A stretch of 64,000 nucleotides of DNA from JAPXRI01 sp033813635 (GTDB lineage: Bacteria > Bacillota > Clostridia > Oscillospirales > QAMX01), in NCBI GenBank assembly GCA_033813635.1, contig JAPXRI010000003.1:62001-126000 (forward strand). The letters are read 5' to 3'. The notes beneath the pieces are model-generated. The model was not told the DNA's origin and did not search any database. It saw only the letters and a list, made by a program, of their open reading frames with translations. Each line of letters starts with the position of its first letter. Positions within the stretch are counted from its first letter, which is position 1. The translations under genes and the position numbers were made by a program. Shown piece after piece: positions 1 through 8,465 of the stretch.

Positions 1-217
1 GAGGATCGCGCTCTCCGAAGTGATCTACCAGGGAGAGCTCCCGCCCCTTGTGCTAGACGACGTGACTGCGAGCTTCGACGACGAGAGGATGCGGGAGACG
101 CTGGAATTCCTCGCGGAGGAATCGGAAAAAAGACAGATAATCCTGTTTACATGCAGGGAAAGGGAGATCGCCGCGGGCGAAAAGCTCGGCGCGAATATTA
201 TAACGAAGCTATACTAG
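1..217 (+). CDS. C-terminal end of a YhaN-like AAA ATPase (partial)
   Basis: Open frame entering from the left edge (first full codon at base 2) and ending at TAG 217. The visible 71 residues contain the Walker B / D-loop region LVLDDVTASFDDERM followed by QIILFTCREREI, which is the typical end of YhaN-type SMC/Rad50-like ATPases (large coiled-coil ATPases usually paired with a YhaM or SbcD-like nuclease). Only the distal ATPase lobe is present, so the coiled coil and any partner gene lie outside the window. The next gene, lepA, starts 22 bases downstream on the same strand. RecN or SbcC-type ATPases end similarly and cannot be excluded from this fragment. Confidence 0.7.
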   Translation, partial: RIALSEVIYQGELPPLVLDDVTASFDDERMRETLEFLAEESEKRQIILFTCREREIAAGEKLGANIITKLY

Positions 218-239
218 TTTTCTGGGAGAAATATCATTT

Positions 240-2045
240 ATGCCGGATATAACGAAAATCAGGAATTTTTCAATCATCGCGCATATCGACCACGGCAAGT
301 CCACGCTCGCCGACAGGCTAATCGAGGCCTGCTCGGCGGTCGACGCCCGTGAAATGACCGATCAGATCCTCGACAATATGGATCTCGAGAGGGAGAGGGG
401 AATCACGATAAAGGCCAGAGCCATTAACCTGCACTACAGGGCGAAGGACGGCGAGGTTTACGAATTGAATCTGATTGACACCCCGGGACATGTGGACTTC
501 AACTACGAGGTCTCCCGCTCGCTCCGGGCCTGCGAGGGCGCTCTGCTTGTCGTCGACGCCGCGCAGGGTGTGGAGGCGCAGACCCTCGGGAACACGTATC
601 TCGCGGCCGACGCCGGGCTCGAGATTGTACCGATCATCAACAAGATAGACCTTGCGGCGGCGGACCCGGAGAGGGTTAAAAATGAGATAGAGGATATCAT
701 CGGCATTCCGGCGGAGGACGCGCCCTGCATCTCGGCAAAGCTCGGGGTCAATATAGAGAGCGTGCTCGACAAGATCGTGTCGGATATCCCCTGCCCGAAG
801 GGCGGCGAAAACGCTCCGCTCAAGGCGCTGATCTTTGACAGCCAGTACGACAGCTACCGGGGCGTGCTCGTTTTCATGCGTGTGTTCGAAGGCAGGGTCA
901 AGGCCGGTGACAAAATTAAAATGATGGCTACCGGGAAGGAATATGAGGTCGTCGAGGTCGGACATATGCTGCCGATCGGCTACCAGCGCTGCGACGAGCT
1001 GACGCCGGGGAGCGTCGGCTATCTTACCGCGAGCATTAAAAACGTGAGGGATACGGCCGTCGGCGACACGGTGACGCTGGCGGACAACCCGGCGGGGACC
1101 CCGCTCCCGGGCTACCGCAGCGTGCTTTCTATGGTGTATTCCGGCATTTACCCCAACGACGGCTCGAAATACCCGGACCTGCGCGACGCCCTTGAAAAGC
1201 TGAAGCTGAACGACGCCGCGCTGTCCTTTGAGCCGGAATCCTCGGTTGCCCTGGGATTCGGTTTCCGCTGCGGCTTTCTCGGGCTTTTGCACATGGAGAT
1301 TATCCAGGAGCGCATCGAGCGGGAGTACAACATCGACATCATCACGACGGCGCCGAGCGTCGTCTATAAGGTAAAACTGACCGACGGCTCCGAAAAGACC
1401 ATCGACAACCCGCAGAACTACCCGGACCCGGTCTATATCGACAAGGCCTACGAGCCGTTTGTCAAGGCGAGCATCATTACGCCGCCAGAATTCGTGGGCA
1501 ATATCATGGAGCTCTGCCAGGATCGGCGCGGGGTCCACAAAGGGATCGACTACCTCGATAAGGACCGGGTTGAGGTCCGCTACGAGCTCCCGCTCAACGA
1601 AATAATCTACGACTTCTTCGACGCCCTCAAGTCGAGAACAAAGGGCTACGCCTCCCTTGACTACGAGCTGACCGAATACCGAGAGGCAAACCTCGTCAAG
1701 CTCGACATCCTGCTGAACGGCGAAATGGTGGACGCGCTGTCGTTCATCGTACACGCAGAAAAGGCCTACCCCCGCGCCAGGGCTATCGTCGAAAAGCTCA
1801 GGGACAACATCCCGCGGGAGATGTTCGAAATCCCGGTCCAGGCGGCCATCGGCGGGAAGATCATCGCGCGGGAGACGGTCAAAGCGCTCAGGAAAGACGT
1901 GCTGGCCAAATGCTACGGCGGCGACATTACGAGAAAGAAAAAGCTGCTGGAAAAGCAAAAGGAAGGCAAGAAGAAAATGCGCAGCTTCGGCAGCGTGACG
2001 CTGTCGCACGAGGCGTTCATGGCGGTTCTGAAATTCGATGAATAG
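240..2045 (+). CDS. lepA: Elongation factor 4 (LepA/EF4)
   Basis: Ribosome-associated translational GTPase that acts on stalled or mistranslocated ribosomes at the inner face of the membrane. The 601-residue length is normal for the family. The G1 loop AHIDHGKST is at residues 14-22, the G3 motif DTPGH near 80 and the NKID G4 motif near 132. The C-terminal LepA-specific domain is present with the basic tail RKKKLLEKQKEGKKKMR. ATG 240 is preceded by a GGGAGAA ribosome-binding sequence. It overlaps hemW by 8 bases; a lepA-hemW pair is common in Firmicutes. A 563-codon antisense open frame here is only a high-GC shadow. Confidence 0.98.
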   Translation: MPDITKIRNFSIIAHIDHGKSTLADRLIEACSAVDAREMTDQILDNMDLERERGITIKARAINLHYRAKDGEVYELNLIDTPGHVDFNYEVSRSLRACEGALLVVDAAQGVEAQTLGNTYLAADAGLEIVPIINKIDLAAADPERVKNEIEDIIGIPAEDAPCISAKLGVNIESVLDKIVSDIPCPKGGENAPLKALIFDSQYDSYRGVLVFMRVFEGRVKAGDKIKMMATGKEYEVVEVGHMLPIGYQRCDELTPGSVGYLTASIKNVRDTAVGDTVTLADNPAGTPLPGYRSVLSMVYSGIYPNDGSKYPDLRDALEKLKLNDAALSFEPESSVALGFGFRCGFLGLLHMEIIQERIEREYNIDIITTAPSVVYKVKLTDGSEKTIDNPQNYPDPVYIDKAYEPFVKASIITPPEFVGNIMELCQDRRGVHKGIDYLDKDRVEVRYELPLNEIIYDFFDALKSRTKGYASLDYELTEYREANLVKLDILLNGEMVDALSFIVHAEKAYPRARAIVEKLRDNIPREMFEIPVQAAIGGKIIARETVKALRKDVLAKCYGGDITRKKKLLEKQKEGKKKMRSFGSVTLSHEAFMAVLKFDE

Positions 2046-3147
2046 CCTCGGGCTCTATATCCACATCCCTTTTTGCCGCTCGAAATGCGGTTACTGCGAT
2101 TTCCACTCGCGTCCGGCGGCGGACGGCGAATACGAGCGCTACGAGACTGCCCTTGTCTCGCGGATACGCGCCCTCCGCGGCGAAATTCGGGACTTTGAGA
2201 TCGACAGCGTCTATTTCGGCGGGGGGACGCCGAGTTTGATGCCGGAGGACAAACTGCGCGCTGTCCTTTTGGAAATAAAGGCGTATACTATTACTACGGA
2301 CGCTGAAATTACTCTCGAGGCAAACCCCGGCACGGTATGCGAACGCTCTCTTTCAGCCCTGCGCCGGGCGGGTTTCAACCGGATCTCGTTCGGGATGCAG
2401 TCGGCGGTGGATTTGGAGCTGAGAGCGATCGGGAGGCTTCACGGCGAAAGGGACACGGACGAGGCGTTTCAAGCGGCGCGGAGAGCGGGCTTTGACAATA
2501 TCAGCCTCGATTTGATGCTCGGTCTGCCCGGGCAGACCCGGGACAGCCTTGAACGATCGATCTCCGCCGCGGTGAGAGCCGAGCATATTTCCGCCTATAT
2601 CCTGAAGCTTGAGCCTGGGACTCCGCTCGCCAAAGCCTATCCGAATGGGACGATGGGCGATGATGAGACCGCCGAGCTGTATCTTTACTGCTGCGAGAGG
2701 CTCGCCGATCTGGGATACCGGCAGTACGAGATCTCGAACTTCGCTAGGCCGGGCTATGCTTCCCGGCACAACCTGCGGTATTGGACGCTGAAGGACTATA
2801 TCGGGCTCGGCCCTGCCGCGCACTCGTTTTTTAAGGGGAAACGCTTCTTTTTCCCGAGGGATACGGAGAGCTTTATACGAGGAAGCCGGGCCTGCGCTTT
2901 TACGGGTGCTGAAGAAGAGGAAACGGACCTTGTCTCCGAGTATATCATGCTCTCGCTCCGGACCGCGGCCGGGATTTCGAGGAAAAGGCTTTCGGAGCTC
3001 GGGGCGGACAGGGAGAAAATCTTCGCTGTCCTTGAAAAATACGAAAAATACGGCTACGCCAGGAGGACTGGGGACGGATTTTGCCTTACCCCGAAAGGAT
3101 TTTTAATCTCAAATACGATAATCGCGGACGCGCTGCCCGACGATTAG
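2038..3147 (+). CDS. hemW: HemW-type radical SAM protein
   Basis: Radical SAM enzyme of the HemN/HemW family. The cluster motif CRSKCGYC is at residues 13-20 (CxxxCxxC) and is followed by DF, as in HemW. It lacks the extra cysteine of true coproporphyrinogen dehydrogenases, so it is more likely a heme chaperone than a heme-synthesis enzyme. The glycine-rich SAM motif YFGGGTPS lies near residue 59 and the HemN C-terminal domain follows. It overlaps the end of lepA by 8 bases, suggesting translational coupling. Length (369 aa) is typical. Confidence 0.93.
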   Translation: MNSLGLYIHIPFCRSKCGYCDFHSRPAADGEYERYETALVSRIRALRGEIRDFEIDSVYFGGGTPSLMPEDKLRAVLLEIKAYTITTDAEITLEANPGTVCERSLSALRRAGFNRISFGMQSAVDLELRAIGRLHGERDTDEAFQAARRAGFDNISLDLMLGLPGQTRDSLERSISAAVRAEHISAYILKLEPGTPLAKAYPNGTMGDDETAELYLYCCERLADLGYRQYEISNFARPGYASRHNLRYWTLKDYIGLGPAAHSFFKGKRFFFPRDTESFIRGSRACAFTGAEEEETDLVSEYIMLSLRTAAGISRKRLSELGADREKIFAVLEKYEKYGYARRTGDGFCLTPKGFLISNTIIADALPDD

Positions 3148-3183
3148 GCGTTAAAATTAAACTTAAACAAAAGAGAGGTAATT

Positions 3184-3453
3184 ATGAGAGCGGTTATTGC
3201 GGTTGTCGGTAAGGACGCCGTCGGCATTATAGCCGACGTCTCGTCGGTATTAAAAAAACACAGGGTCAATATCATCGATATCACGCAGTCCGTCATATCG
3301 GATTTGTTTGCGATGATCATGCTCACAGATATTTCGATGTGCGACGTGGATTTTTCGGTGCTCTCGGACGAACTGAAAGCCCTCGGAAAATCACTGAACC
3401 TCGATATCCACGCGATGCACGAGGATATCTTTAATTCAATGCACCGGATTTAG
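3184..3453 (+). CDS. ACT-domain protein (UPF0237)
   Basis: An 89-residue single ACT domain that begins MRAVIAVVGKDAVGIIADVS and carries the usual ligand-binding glycine after VGKD. Stand-alone ACT proteins of this family are almost always encoded directly before a PFL/UPF0210 gene, as here (20-base gap), so they probably act together, perhaps as a ligand-sensing subunit; that role is inferred. An AGAGAGG ribosome-binding site lies 5-6 bases before the ATG. The ligand is unknown. Confidence 0.93.
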   Translation: MRAVIAVVGKDAVGIIADVSSVLKKHRVNIIDITQSVISDLFAMIMLTDISMCDVDFSVLSDELKALGKSLNLDIHAMHEDIFNSMHRI

Positions 3454-3473
3454 GAGAGATCGGAAAACAAAAT

Positions 3474-4832
3474 ATGCTGAACAGCTTTGACATACTTGAA
3501 ACCATAAAGATGATCTCGGAGGAGCATCTGGATATCCGGACGATCACGATGGGGATCAACCTCACTGACTGCGCTGCGGAGAATATCGCCCGCTGCTCCA
3601 CTAAAATCTACGACAAGATAACAAAGCGCGCCGAGCATCTCGTTGAGGTGGGGGACGCTATCGAAAAGGAATACGGGATTCCGATTATAAACAAGCGGAT
3701 ATCGGTCTCGCCGATATCGGTCGTCGCGGCGGCCTGTGTCGAGGGGGACTACGCGCCCCTCGCCGAGGCGCTGGACAACGCGGCCGCGGCCGTCGGCGTT
3801 AACTTCATCGGAGGGTTCTCCGCGCTCGTGCACAAGGGGATGACCGAGTCCGACAGGCGGCTGATCAAATCGATCCCCGCGGCGCTCGCCGAGACGAAGT
3901 GCGTGTGCTCTTCAATCAACGTCGCGACGACACGTGCCGGAATCAACATGGACGCGGTGGCGATGATGGGAAACATCATAAAAGAGACCGCGTATCTGAC
4001 CCGGGATACCGACTCGTTCGGCTGCGCGAAGCTTGTGGTCTTTTCGAACATACCGGAGGACAATCCGTTTATGGCCGGCGCGTTCCACGGGATCGGCGAG
4101 TCCGAGTGCGCGATCAACGTCGGCGTTTCGGGGCCGGGCGTGGTCCGTGCGGCGATCGCCCGCCACGGGCACTGCAACCTGACCGAGCTTGCGGACATAA
4201 TCAAAAAAACCGCGTTCAAGATCACGCGGATGGGGCAGCTTGTGGCGCTGGAGTCCTCAAAGCGGCTCGGCGCGGATTTCGGCATCGTCGACCTGTCGCT
4301 GGCGCCGACCCCGGCTATCGGCGACTCGGTGGCGAGAATTTTGGAGGAGATGGGTCTTGAGACCTGCGGCTGCCACGGGACCACGGCCTGCCTCGCGATG
4401 CTGAACGACGCGGTGAAAAAGGGCGGCGTGATGGCCTCCTCCCATGTCGGCGGACTCTCCGGAGCGTTTATTCCGGTGTCCGAGGACGCCGGGATGACCG
4501 AGGCCGCGGCTAAGGGCGAGCTGACTATCGACAAGCTCGAGGCGATGACAGCGGTCTGCTCCGTCGGGCTCGATATGATCGCGATCCCGGGAGACACCAG
4601 TCCGGAAATCATCTCTGCGATTATCGCCGACGAGATCGCGATCGGCGTGGTCAACAATAAAACGACGGCGGTCAGGCTGATTCCGGTGTACGGAAAAAAA
4701 GCGGGCGAGAGCGTCGTGTTCGGCGGCCTCTGGGGAGAGGCTCCGATTATCCCGGTGCACACCGCGTCCCCGGCCGTGTTTATCAGCCGCGGCGGCAGGA
4801 TTCCGGCGCCGCTGCACAGCCAGAGGAACTAA
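3474..4832 (+). CDS. PFL family protein (UPF0210)
   Basis: A 452-residue member of UPF0210/DUF711, distantly related to the pyruvate formate-lyase fold. The N-terminus (LETIKMISEEHLDIRTITMGINL) and the internal stretches SSINVATTRAGINMDAVAMMG and GCHGTTACLAMLNDAVKKGG-type sequence are characteristic. No glycyl-radical loop is seen, so radical chemistry should not be assumed. The enzymatic role of the family is not established. It follows the ACT-domain gene and precedes a D-lyxose isomerase 14 bases later, consistent with one transcript. Confidence 0.93.
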   Translation: MLNSFDILETIKMISEEHLDIRTITMGINLTDCAAENIARCSTKIYDKITKRAEHLVEVGDAIEKEYGIPIINKRISVSPISVVAAACVEGDYAPLAEALDNAAAAVGVNFIGGFSALVHKGMTESDRRLIKSIPAALAETKCVCSSINVATTRAGINMDAVAMMGNIIKETAYLTRDTDSFGCAKLVVFSNIPEDNPFMAGAFHGIGESECAINVGVSGPGVVRAAIARHGHCNLTELADIIKKTAFKITRMGQLVALESSKRLGADFGIVDLSLAPTPAIGDSVARILEEMGLETCGCHGTTACLAMLNDAVKKGGVMASSHVGGLSGAFIPVSEDAGMTEAAAKGELTIDKLEAMTAVCSVGLDMIAIPGDTSPEIISAIIADEIAIGVVNNKTTAVRLIPVYGKKAGESVVFGGLWGEAPIIPVHTASPAVFISRGGRIPAPLHSQRN

Positions 4833-4846
4833 GGAGCGGATATAAA

Positions 4847-5539
4847 ATGAAGCGTTCGGAAGTCAACGGTGCGATTGCCTGGGCGCAGGCGCTTGTGAAA
4901 AAACAGGGCTTTTACCTGCCCCCGTTCGGGTACAGGACTGCGCGGGAGTGGAAGACGGTCGAAAACGAGGAGGCGGTCAAACGCCTGATGCTCGGCTGGG
5001 ACGTCACCGATTTCGGCAGCGGGGATTTCAGGTCGGTGGGCGCGGTGCTTTTCACCCTTCGAAACGGCACGCTCTCCGGCGAGGGCACGCCCTACGCCGA
5101 AAAGCTGCTGATGTTTTCCCCCGGCCAGGCCATCCCCTTCCACTACCATATCCAGAAGACCGAGGATATCATCAACCGCGGCGGCGGAATCCTGTCCGTG
5201 ACGCTGTTCAACGCCGACAGAAAAAAGGCGCCGGAGGGGCAGCGGTACCCGGCCGACGAAAAAAGCGACGTCGTTTTCTATACGGACGGCAGGCGGAACG
5301 TAATTCCCGCGGGCGGAACGGTCGACATCGCGCCGGGGTCGTCCATCACCCTGCGCCCCTTTGTCTACCATATGCTCGGCGCGAAAGCGGGCTGCGGCGA
5401 CCTGCTCGCGGGCGAGGTGTCGTCTATCAACGACGATCTGACCGATAATGTGTTTCTGACGCCCATCCCCCGGTTTTCGCGAATCGAGGAGGACGAGGAG
5501 AGGGCGTATATACTCTGCAACGAATACGATACGCTGTAA
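4847..5539 (+). CDS. D-lyxose ketol-isomerase (DUF1498 cupin)
   Basis: Predicted cytosolic cupin enzyme interconverting D-lyxose and D-xylulose (family EC 5.3.1.15). The metal-binding signature PFHYHIQKTEDIINRGGG, supplying two His and one Glu, is near residues 99-116. The second cupin half VYHMLGAKAG and the conserved tail SSINDDLTDNVFL are also present. Length (230 aa) fits the family. It is the last gene of the ACT-PFL group and is followed by a strong terminator hairpin. Activity on mannose or other 2-epimeric sugars is possible. Confidence 0.9.
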   Translation: MKRSEVNGAIAWAQALVKKQGFYLPPFGYRTAREWKTVENEEAVKRLMLGWDVTDFGSGDFRSVGAVLFTLRNGTLSGEGTPYAEKLLMFSPGQAIPFHYHIQKTEDIINRGGGILSVTLFNADRKKAPEGQRYPADEKSDVVFYTDGRRNVIPAGGTVDIAPGSSITLRPFVYHMLGAKAGCGDLLAGEVSSINDDLTDNVFLTPIPRFSRIEEDEERAYILCNEYDTL

Positions 5540-5557
5540 AAAGTCAGTAAAATATTA

Positions 5558-5597
5558 GCCGCCTGTTGGGTTTACCGACAGGCGGCCGGCTTTTTTA
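5558..5597 (+). terminator. Rho-independent terminator after the D-lyxose isomerase
   Basis: GCCGCCTGT and ACAGGCGGC form a 9-bp stem with an 11-base loop, followed by CGGCTTTTTT. It ends the plus-strand ACT-PFL-isomerase transcript and lies against the stop codon of the convergent kinase gene. Confidence 0.85.
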
Positions 5598-6530
5598 GTA
5601 ACCCCAATAGGCCAGTGTCTCTTCGACGATTTTTATCAGATCCGAATTCCGGTGTGGCGCTTCCTGATTTAATGAAAGGAGCTGTAACGGTTTGATTAAA
5701 TCCCGAAACAGCGATAGCTCATACCAGCGCCCGGGAAGCTTGCGATTTGTAAATGCATTGTAGACCCGTTCGAATAATTCGATATCTGCATTGCTGAAAA
5801 ACCGACGGTATCTTAAAAACTGGCCGAGATCGGCCAGTGAGTGTCCCGTACAGGCGCTTTCCCAGTCGACGATATAAAGTTGCTGACGCTCGTCGACAAG
5901 CATATTCGCCGGACGGAAATCACAGTGGATAAAAGACCTATAGCTGTCTATTTCAGGAATAAAACTCCGTCTGTCCAAGACCAGGCGCCGTATCCTGTCG
6001 CATCTTTCTTTGCCCAGCCGCGCTCTTGCCGCGGGATTATCCAGGAATGCCTCATACCATACCTCAAAGGGCGGCAGATCCCATTGCGCAAGGCCCGCGG
6101 TTTTTTCTTCCGGGGTATTATGTATCAGAGCGGCCGCCCCGGCCGCCTGTTCCAGTAGAGAACGGACGCAGCAGTTGCTTTCAACAATCACTTTTTGCAG
6201 GGAAACTCCGTCGATATACCGATATATAAAAATGCTCGCCCGGTTTTTCACAGTGTGAAACAGCAGGCTCGGAACATTAATATTATCTTTAACCAACTGA
6301 TAGGCGATAACTTCATTATTAAAGCCGGATGTGTCGGCAATCCTTAACAGGAATTTACCCTTGTCCGTTGAAACGGCAAAGTTGCTGTTTCGGCAGCCAA
6401 ACCTTATCGCGCAAAAATCCGTGACGTTAAGCGTATTGTCGTATTCGGCAAATATCTTTTTTAAACCGTCAAGGCTCATATCGGCAATCGGAATCGAGCG
6501 TTCCCAGTCTAAATCCGGCAAGAAGCTCAC
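5595..6530 (-). CDS. Aminoglycoside phosphotransferase-like kinase
   Basis: A 311-residue small-molecule kinase of the APH/choline-kinase fold. The catalytic loop FIHCDFRPANML (HxDxxxxN) lies near residues 201-212 and the metal-binding IVDWES about 10 residues later. A nucleotide lysine motif, KFLLRIADT, is near residue 60. The GTG start at 6530 overlaps the stop of the upstream methyltransferase (GTGA), so translation is probably coupled. Its base composition is visibly less G+C-rich than its neighbours, hinting at separate ancestry. The substrate is unknown: such kinases act on choline, homoserine, sugars or antibiotics, and resistance cannot be inferred. Confidence 0.85.
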   Translation of the reverse strand: MSFLPDLDWERSIPIADMSLDGLKKIFAEYDNTLNVTDFCAIRFGCRNSNFAVSTDKGKFLLRIADTSGFNNEVIAYQLVKDNINVPSLLFHTVKNRASIFIYRYIDGVSLQKVIVESNCCVRSLLEQAAGAAALIHNTPEEKTAGLAQWDLPPFEVWYEAFLDNPAARARLGKERCDRIRRLVLDRRSFIPEIDSYRSFIHCDFRPANMLVDERQQLYIVDWESACTGHSLADLGQFLRYRRFFSNADIELFERVYNAFTNRKLPGRWYELSLFRDLIKPLQLLSLNQEAPHRNSDLIKIVEETLAYWGY

Positions 6531-7111
6531 CCCTGTTTCTTTCGGCTCTGCTTGCCCGCGTAATTTTCCGACCGTTTTTCGGCGATCAGCACGGTGTAGC
6601 CGTCCCTCTGGGTTTTTTGCGTGCCGCCGAAGATTGAGCGGAGCTTATTTTCGTACCAGATGGAACGTTTGACCACCAGAGCCATCCGTCCGCCGATTTT
6701 AAGGCGGTTAAAGCCCTTTTCGATGAAGCGCTTCGCGACCGCGTAGTCGGTATGGTAGGGTGGGTTTGTCAGAATAAGGTCGTAGCCTGCGTCGGGGATG
6801 TTTTCAAAACCGTCGCTCAAAAAAAGCCGCGCGCGGAGCTGATTAAAGGAGAGTCCCTTCCGGCAGGCCTCTATCGCCGCGGGGTCGCTGTCGCTCATGG
6901 TGACGTCGGCGCCGACGCTCGCCGCGAAGAGCCCGACCGGGCCGCAGCCGCAGCCCAGGTCGAGGACCTTCATGCCGCTCCGGATTCCGGCGGTCTCAAG
7001 CAGCAGCCGAGTGCCGGTGTCGAGCCCGGAGGGCGAGAAAAGGCCGGGAGACGAAAAAACGGTGAACTCCGTGCCCAGCACACAAGCGGTATATCTGCCC
7101 TCGCCGCTCAT
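6527..7111 (-). CDS. RsmC-like class I SAM methyltransferase
   Basis: A 194-residue methyltransferase with the SAM-binding motif DLGCGCGPVGLFAA near residue 48 and the amino-methylating catalytic motif ILTNPPYH near residue 110. These fit the RsmC/RlmG (MTS) family that modifies guanine N2 in rRNA. ATG 7111 is preferred over the longer frame to 7321 because conserved sequence starts at MSGEGRYTACVLGTEF and this ATG overlaps the stop of the upstream gene (ATGA). It sits in a three-gene minus-strand operon between a PF04020 membrane protein and an APH-like kinase. The RNA target is inferred. Confidence 0.88.
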   Translation of the reverse strand: MSGEGRYTACVLGTEFTVFSSPGLFSPSGLDTGTRLLLETAGIRSGMKVLDLGCGCGPVGLFAASVGADVTMSDSDPAAIEACRKGLSFNQLRARLFLSDGFENIPDAGYDLILTNPPYHTDYAVAKRFIEKGFNRLKIGGRMALVVKRSIWYENKLRSIFGGTQKTQRDGYTVLIAEKRSENYAGKQSRKKQG

Positions 7112-7452
7112 TTTGACACCAGAAGGGAGGTTGTGAGGGAAACCAGTACCGCCGCGACGATATATGGCAGAAAGCCGACGAACACGACGCCCGGGATCAG
7201 CGAGACGGCGAGCCAGACCATAAGCGCGTTGATTAAGAGCCCCGAAAGCCCCAGTGTCAGGCAGCCGATCGGAATCGTTAAAAATTTCAGGATCGGCCGC
7301 AGCAGGAAGTTTGCCAGCCACAGCGCGACCGCGGCGGCCGCGAGGTTATAAAATGTCCCGAATGTGGAGGACGTAAAAATCACCGTGGTGAGCCACAGCG
7401 CGATGCCGCAGGCCGCGAGCCGCATTATGTTTTTAAAAAAAGCCTTGCCCAA
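7108..7452 (-). CDS. PF04020 (phage-holin-family-like) membrane protein
   Basis: Small integral membrane protein of about 114 residues with three to four hydrophobic helices. The motif NFLLRPILKFLTIPIGCLTLGLSGLLINALMVW is diagnostic of the family called phage holin family 4 superfamily; despite the name these are usually chromosomal proteins of unknown role. A TTG at 7452 has a well-spaced GAGAGG ribosome-binding sequence; the GTG at 7461 would sit directly on it. It is the first gene of the operon and overlaps the methyltransferase by 4 bases. Confidence 0.8.
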   Translation of the reverse strand: MGKAFFKNIMRLAACGIALWLTTVIFTSSTFGTFYNLAAAAVALWLANFLLRPILKFLTIPIGCLTLGLSGLLINALMVWLAVSLIPGVVFVGFLPYIVAAVLVSLTTSLLVSK

Positions 7453-7483
7453 TGAAAACACCTCTCATCGTATTCCGGTTATC

Positions 7484-7489
7484 ATTATA
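7484..7489 (-). promoter_or_regulatory. Likely -10 box for the PF04020-methyltransferase-kinase operon
   Basis: TATAAT on the minus strand, about 30 bases before the ribosome-binding site of the PF04020 gene. A clear -35 element at the usual distance is not seen. Confidence 0.45.
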
Positions 7490-7545
7490 CACTAAATCGA
7501 ACGCGCAATTCCACATAAAACGGAAGAAATTAATATCATATTTGC

Positions 7546-7574
7546 TTGCAATGGAAAGAGCGGTGTGCTAAACT
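7546..7574 (+). promoter_or_regulatory. Possible SigA promoter for the sugar isomerase/epimerase gene
   Basis: TTGCAA, 17-base spacer, TAAACT. The predicted start of transcription falls about 45 bases before the chosen ATG. If this is used, the upstream in-frame GTG at 7565 cannot be the start. Confidence 0.4.
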
Positions 7575-7627
7575 TATCATGCGATGGAATCAAATACCAG
7601 GCTTTGAGCAAAAAGGATGGATTGTTT

Positions 7628-8383
7628 ATGGAAATTGCATTGCAGCTCTACACATTGAGAGACTTTACAAAAACGCCCGAAGGGCTCAGGGATGCGCTGA
7701 AAAAACTGAGCGACTGCGGCTATAAGTATGTCGAGACGGCGGGATACTACGGCATGACGGCCGCGGAGCTTTCTAAGCTGCTCGCGGAATACGGGCTTAA
7801 AGCCATATCGACGCATACCGGCATAGAGGCAATTACGGAGAACATCGGCAAAGTGATTGAGGACCATAATGCGCTCGGGGCGAAAAACTGCAGCATTCCG
7901 GGACTGCCGGGCAGATATTACGCGCAGACGGCGGCCGGCTACAGCGCCGCGGGTGAAATTATGAATCTGGCGGCGGAAAAGCTTGCCGAAAACGGCATTT
8001 CCCTCTCATACCATAACCATACCCATGAGTTCCTGCCGATAGGCAATTCCTGCGGATACAATTTCATCTTCGAGCACGCGCCGCTGCTCAACATGCAGCT
8101 TGACGTGGGCCACGCCTACGCGGCGCACCAGGCTCCCGAGCAGTGGATTAAGCGCTATAGCGACAGGATAAAGACCGTACACTACAAAGACGTTGTGTTT
8201 ATCGACGGCGTCCGCAGGGACTACCCGATCGGCGAGGGCAAAGTGAACTGGAAGGCCGTAACGGCGGAAATCAAAAAAACCGGATGCGAGTACATCATCG
8301 TCGAGCACGAGGAATTTATCCGCGACGCCTGGGATATCTGCAAAACCTCGTACAACAATATCGTAAACTTTCTAAAGGACTAA
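7628..8383 (+). CDS. Sugar phosphate isomerase/epimerase (AP-endonuclease-2-like TIM barrel)
   Basis: A 251-residue TIM-barrel protein of the xylose-isomerase-like superfamily. Conserved strands with metal-ligand residues include LSYHNHTHEF, MQLDVGHAYAAHQ, VHYKDVVF and IIVEHEEF; the Glu, Asp and His residues there form the usual divalent metal site. The protein is cytosolic. ATG 7628 is chosen because MEIALQLYTLRD is the normal start and AAAGGATGG precedes it; an in-frame GTG 21 codons earlier is less likely. It leads a run of sugar genes (DUF6807 and Gfo/Idh/MocA). Some relatives cleave 3-keto-glycosides, so lyase function is an alternative to isomerisation. Confidence 0.87.
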   Translation: MEIALQLYTLRDFTKTPEGLRDALKKLSDCGYKYVETAGYYGMTAAELSKLLAEYGLKAISTHTGIEAITENIGKVIEDHNALGAKNCSIPGLPGRYYAQTAAGYSAAGEIMNLAAEKLAENGISLSYHNHTHEFLPIGNSCGYNFIFEHAPLLNMQLDVGHAYAAHQAPEQWIKRYSDRIKTVHYKDVVFIDGVRRDYPIGEGKVNWKAVTAEIKKTGCEYIIVEHEEFIRDAWDICKTSYNNIVNFLKD

Positions 8384-8465
8384 AGAGCCGCCTTCGGGAA
8401 TGAAAGCTTGGGACAAAGTCCCGGGCTTTGGGCCGCAATTTCGTTTGGGAGGAAGAGTCGTAAAA

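Noticed and set aside
318..2009. 563-codon minus-strand open frame opposite lepA
   Set aside because: It is an exact antisense shadow of a highly conserved gene in G+C-rich DNA, with Arg/Val-rich composition and no recognisable domain.
7111..7321. N-terminal extension of the RsmC-like methyltransferase
   Set aside because: The extra 70 codons overlap the PF04020 gene in another frame and show no conservation; the ATGA overlap at 7108-7111 fixes the start.
8384..8465. Riboswitch-like leader ahead of the DUF6807 gene
   Set aside because: Only short complementary words are present and no known aptamer pattern can be recognised.
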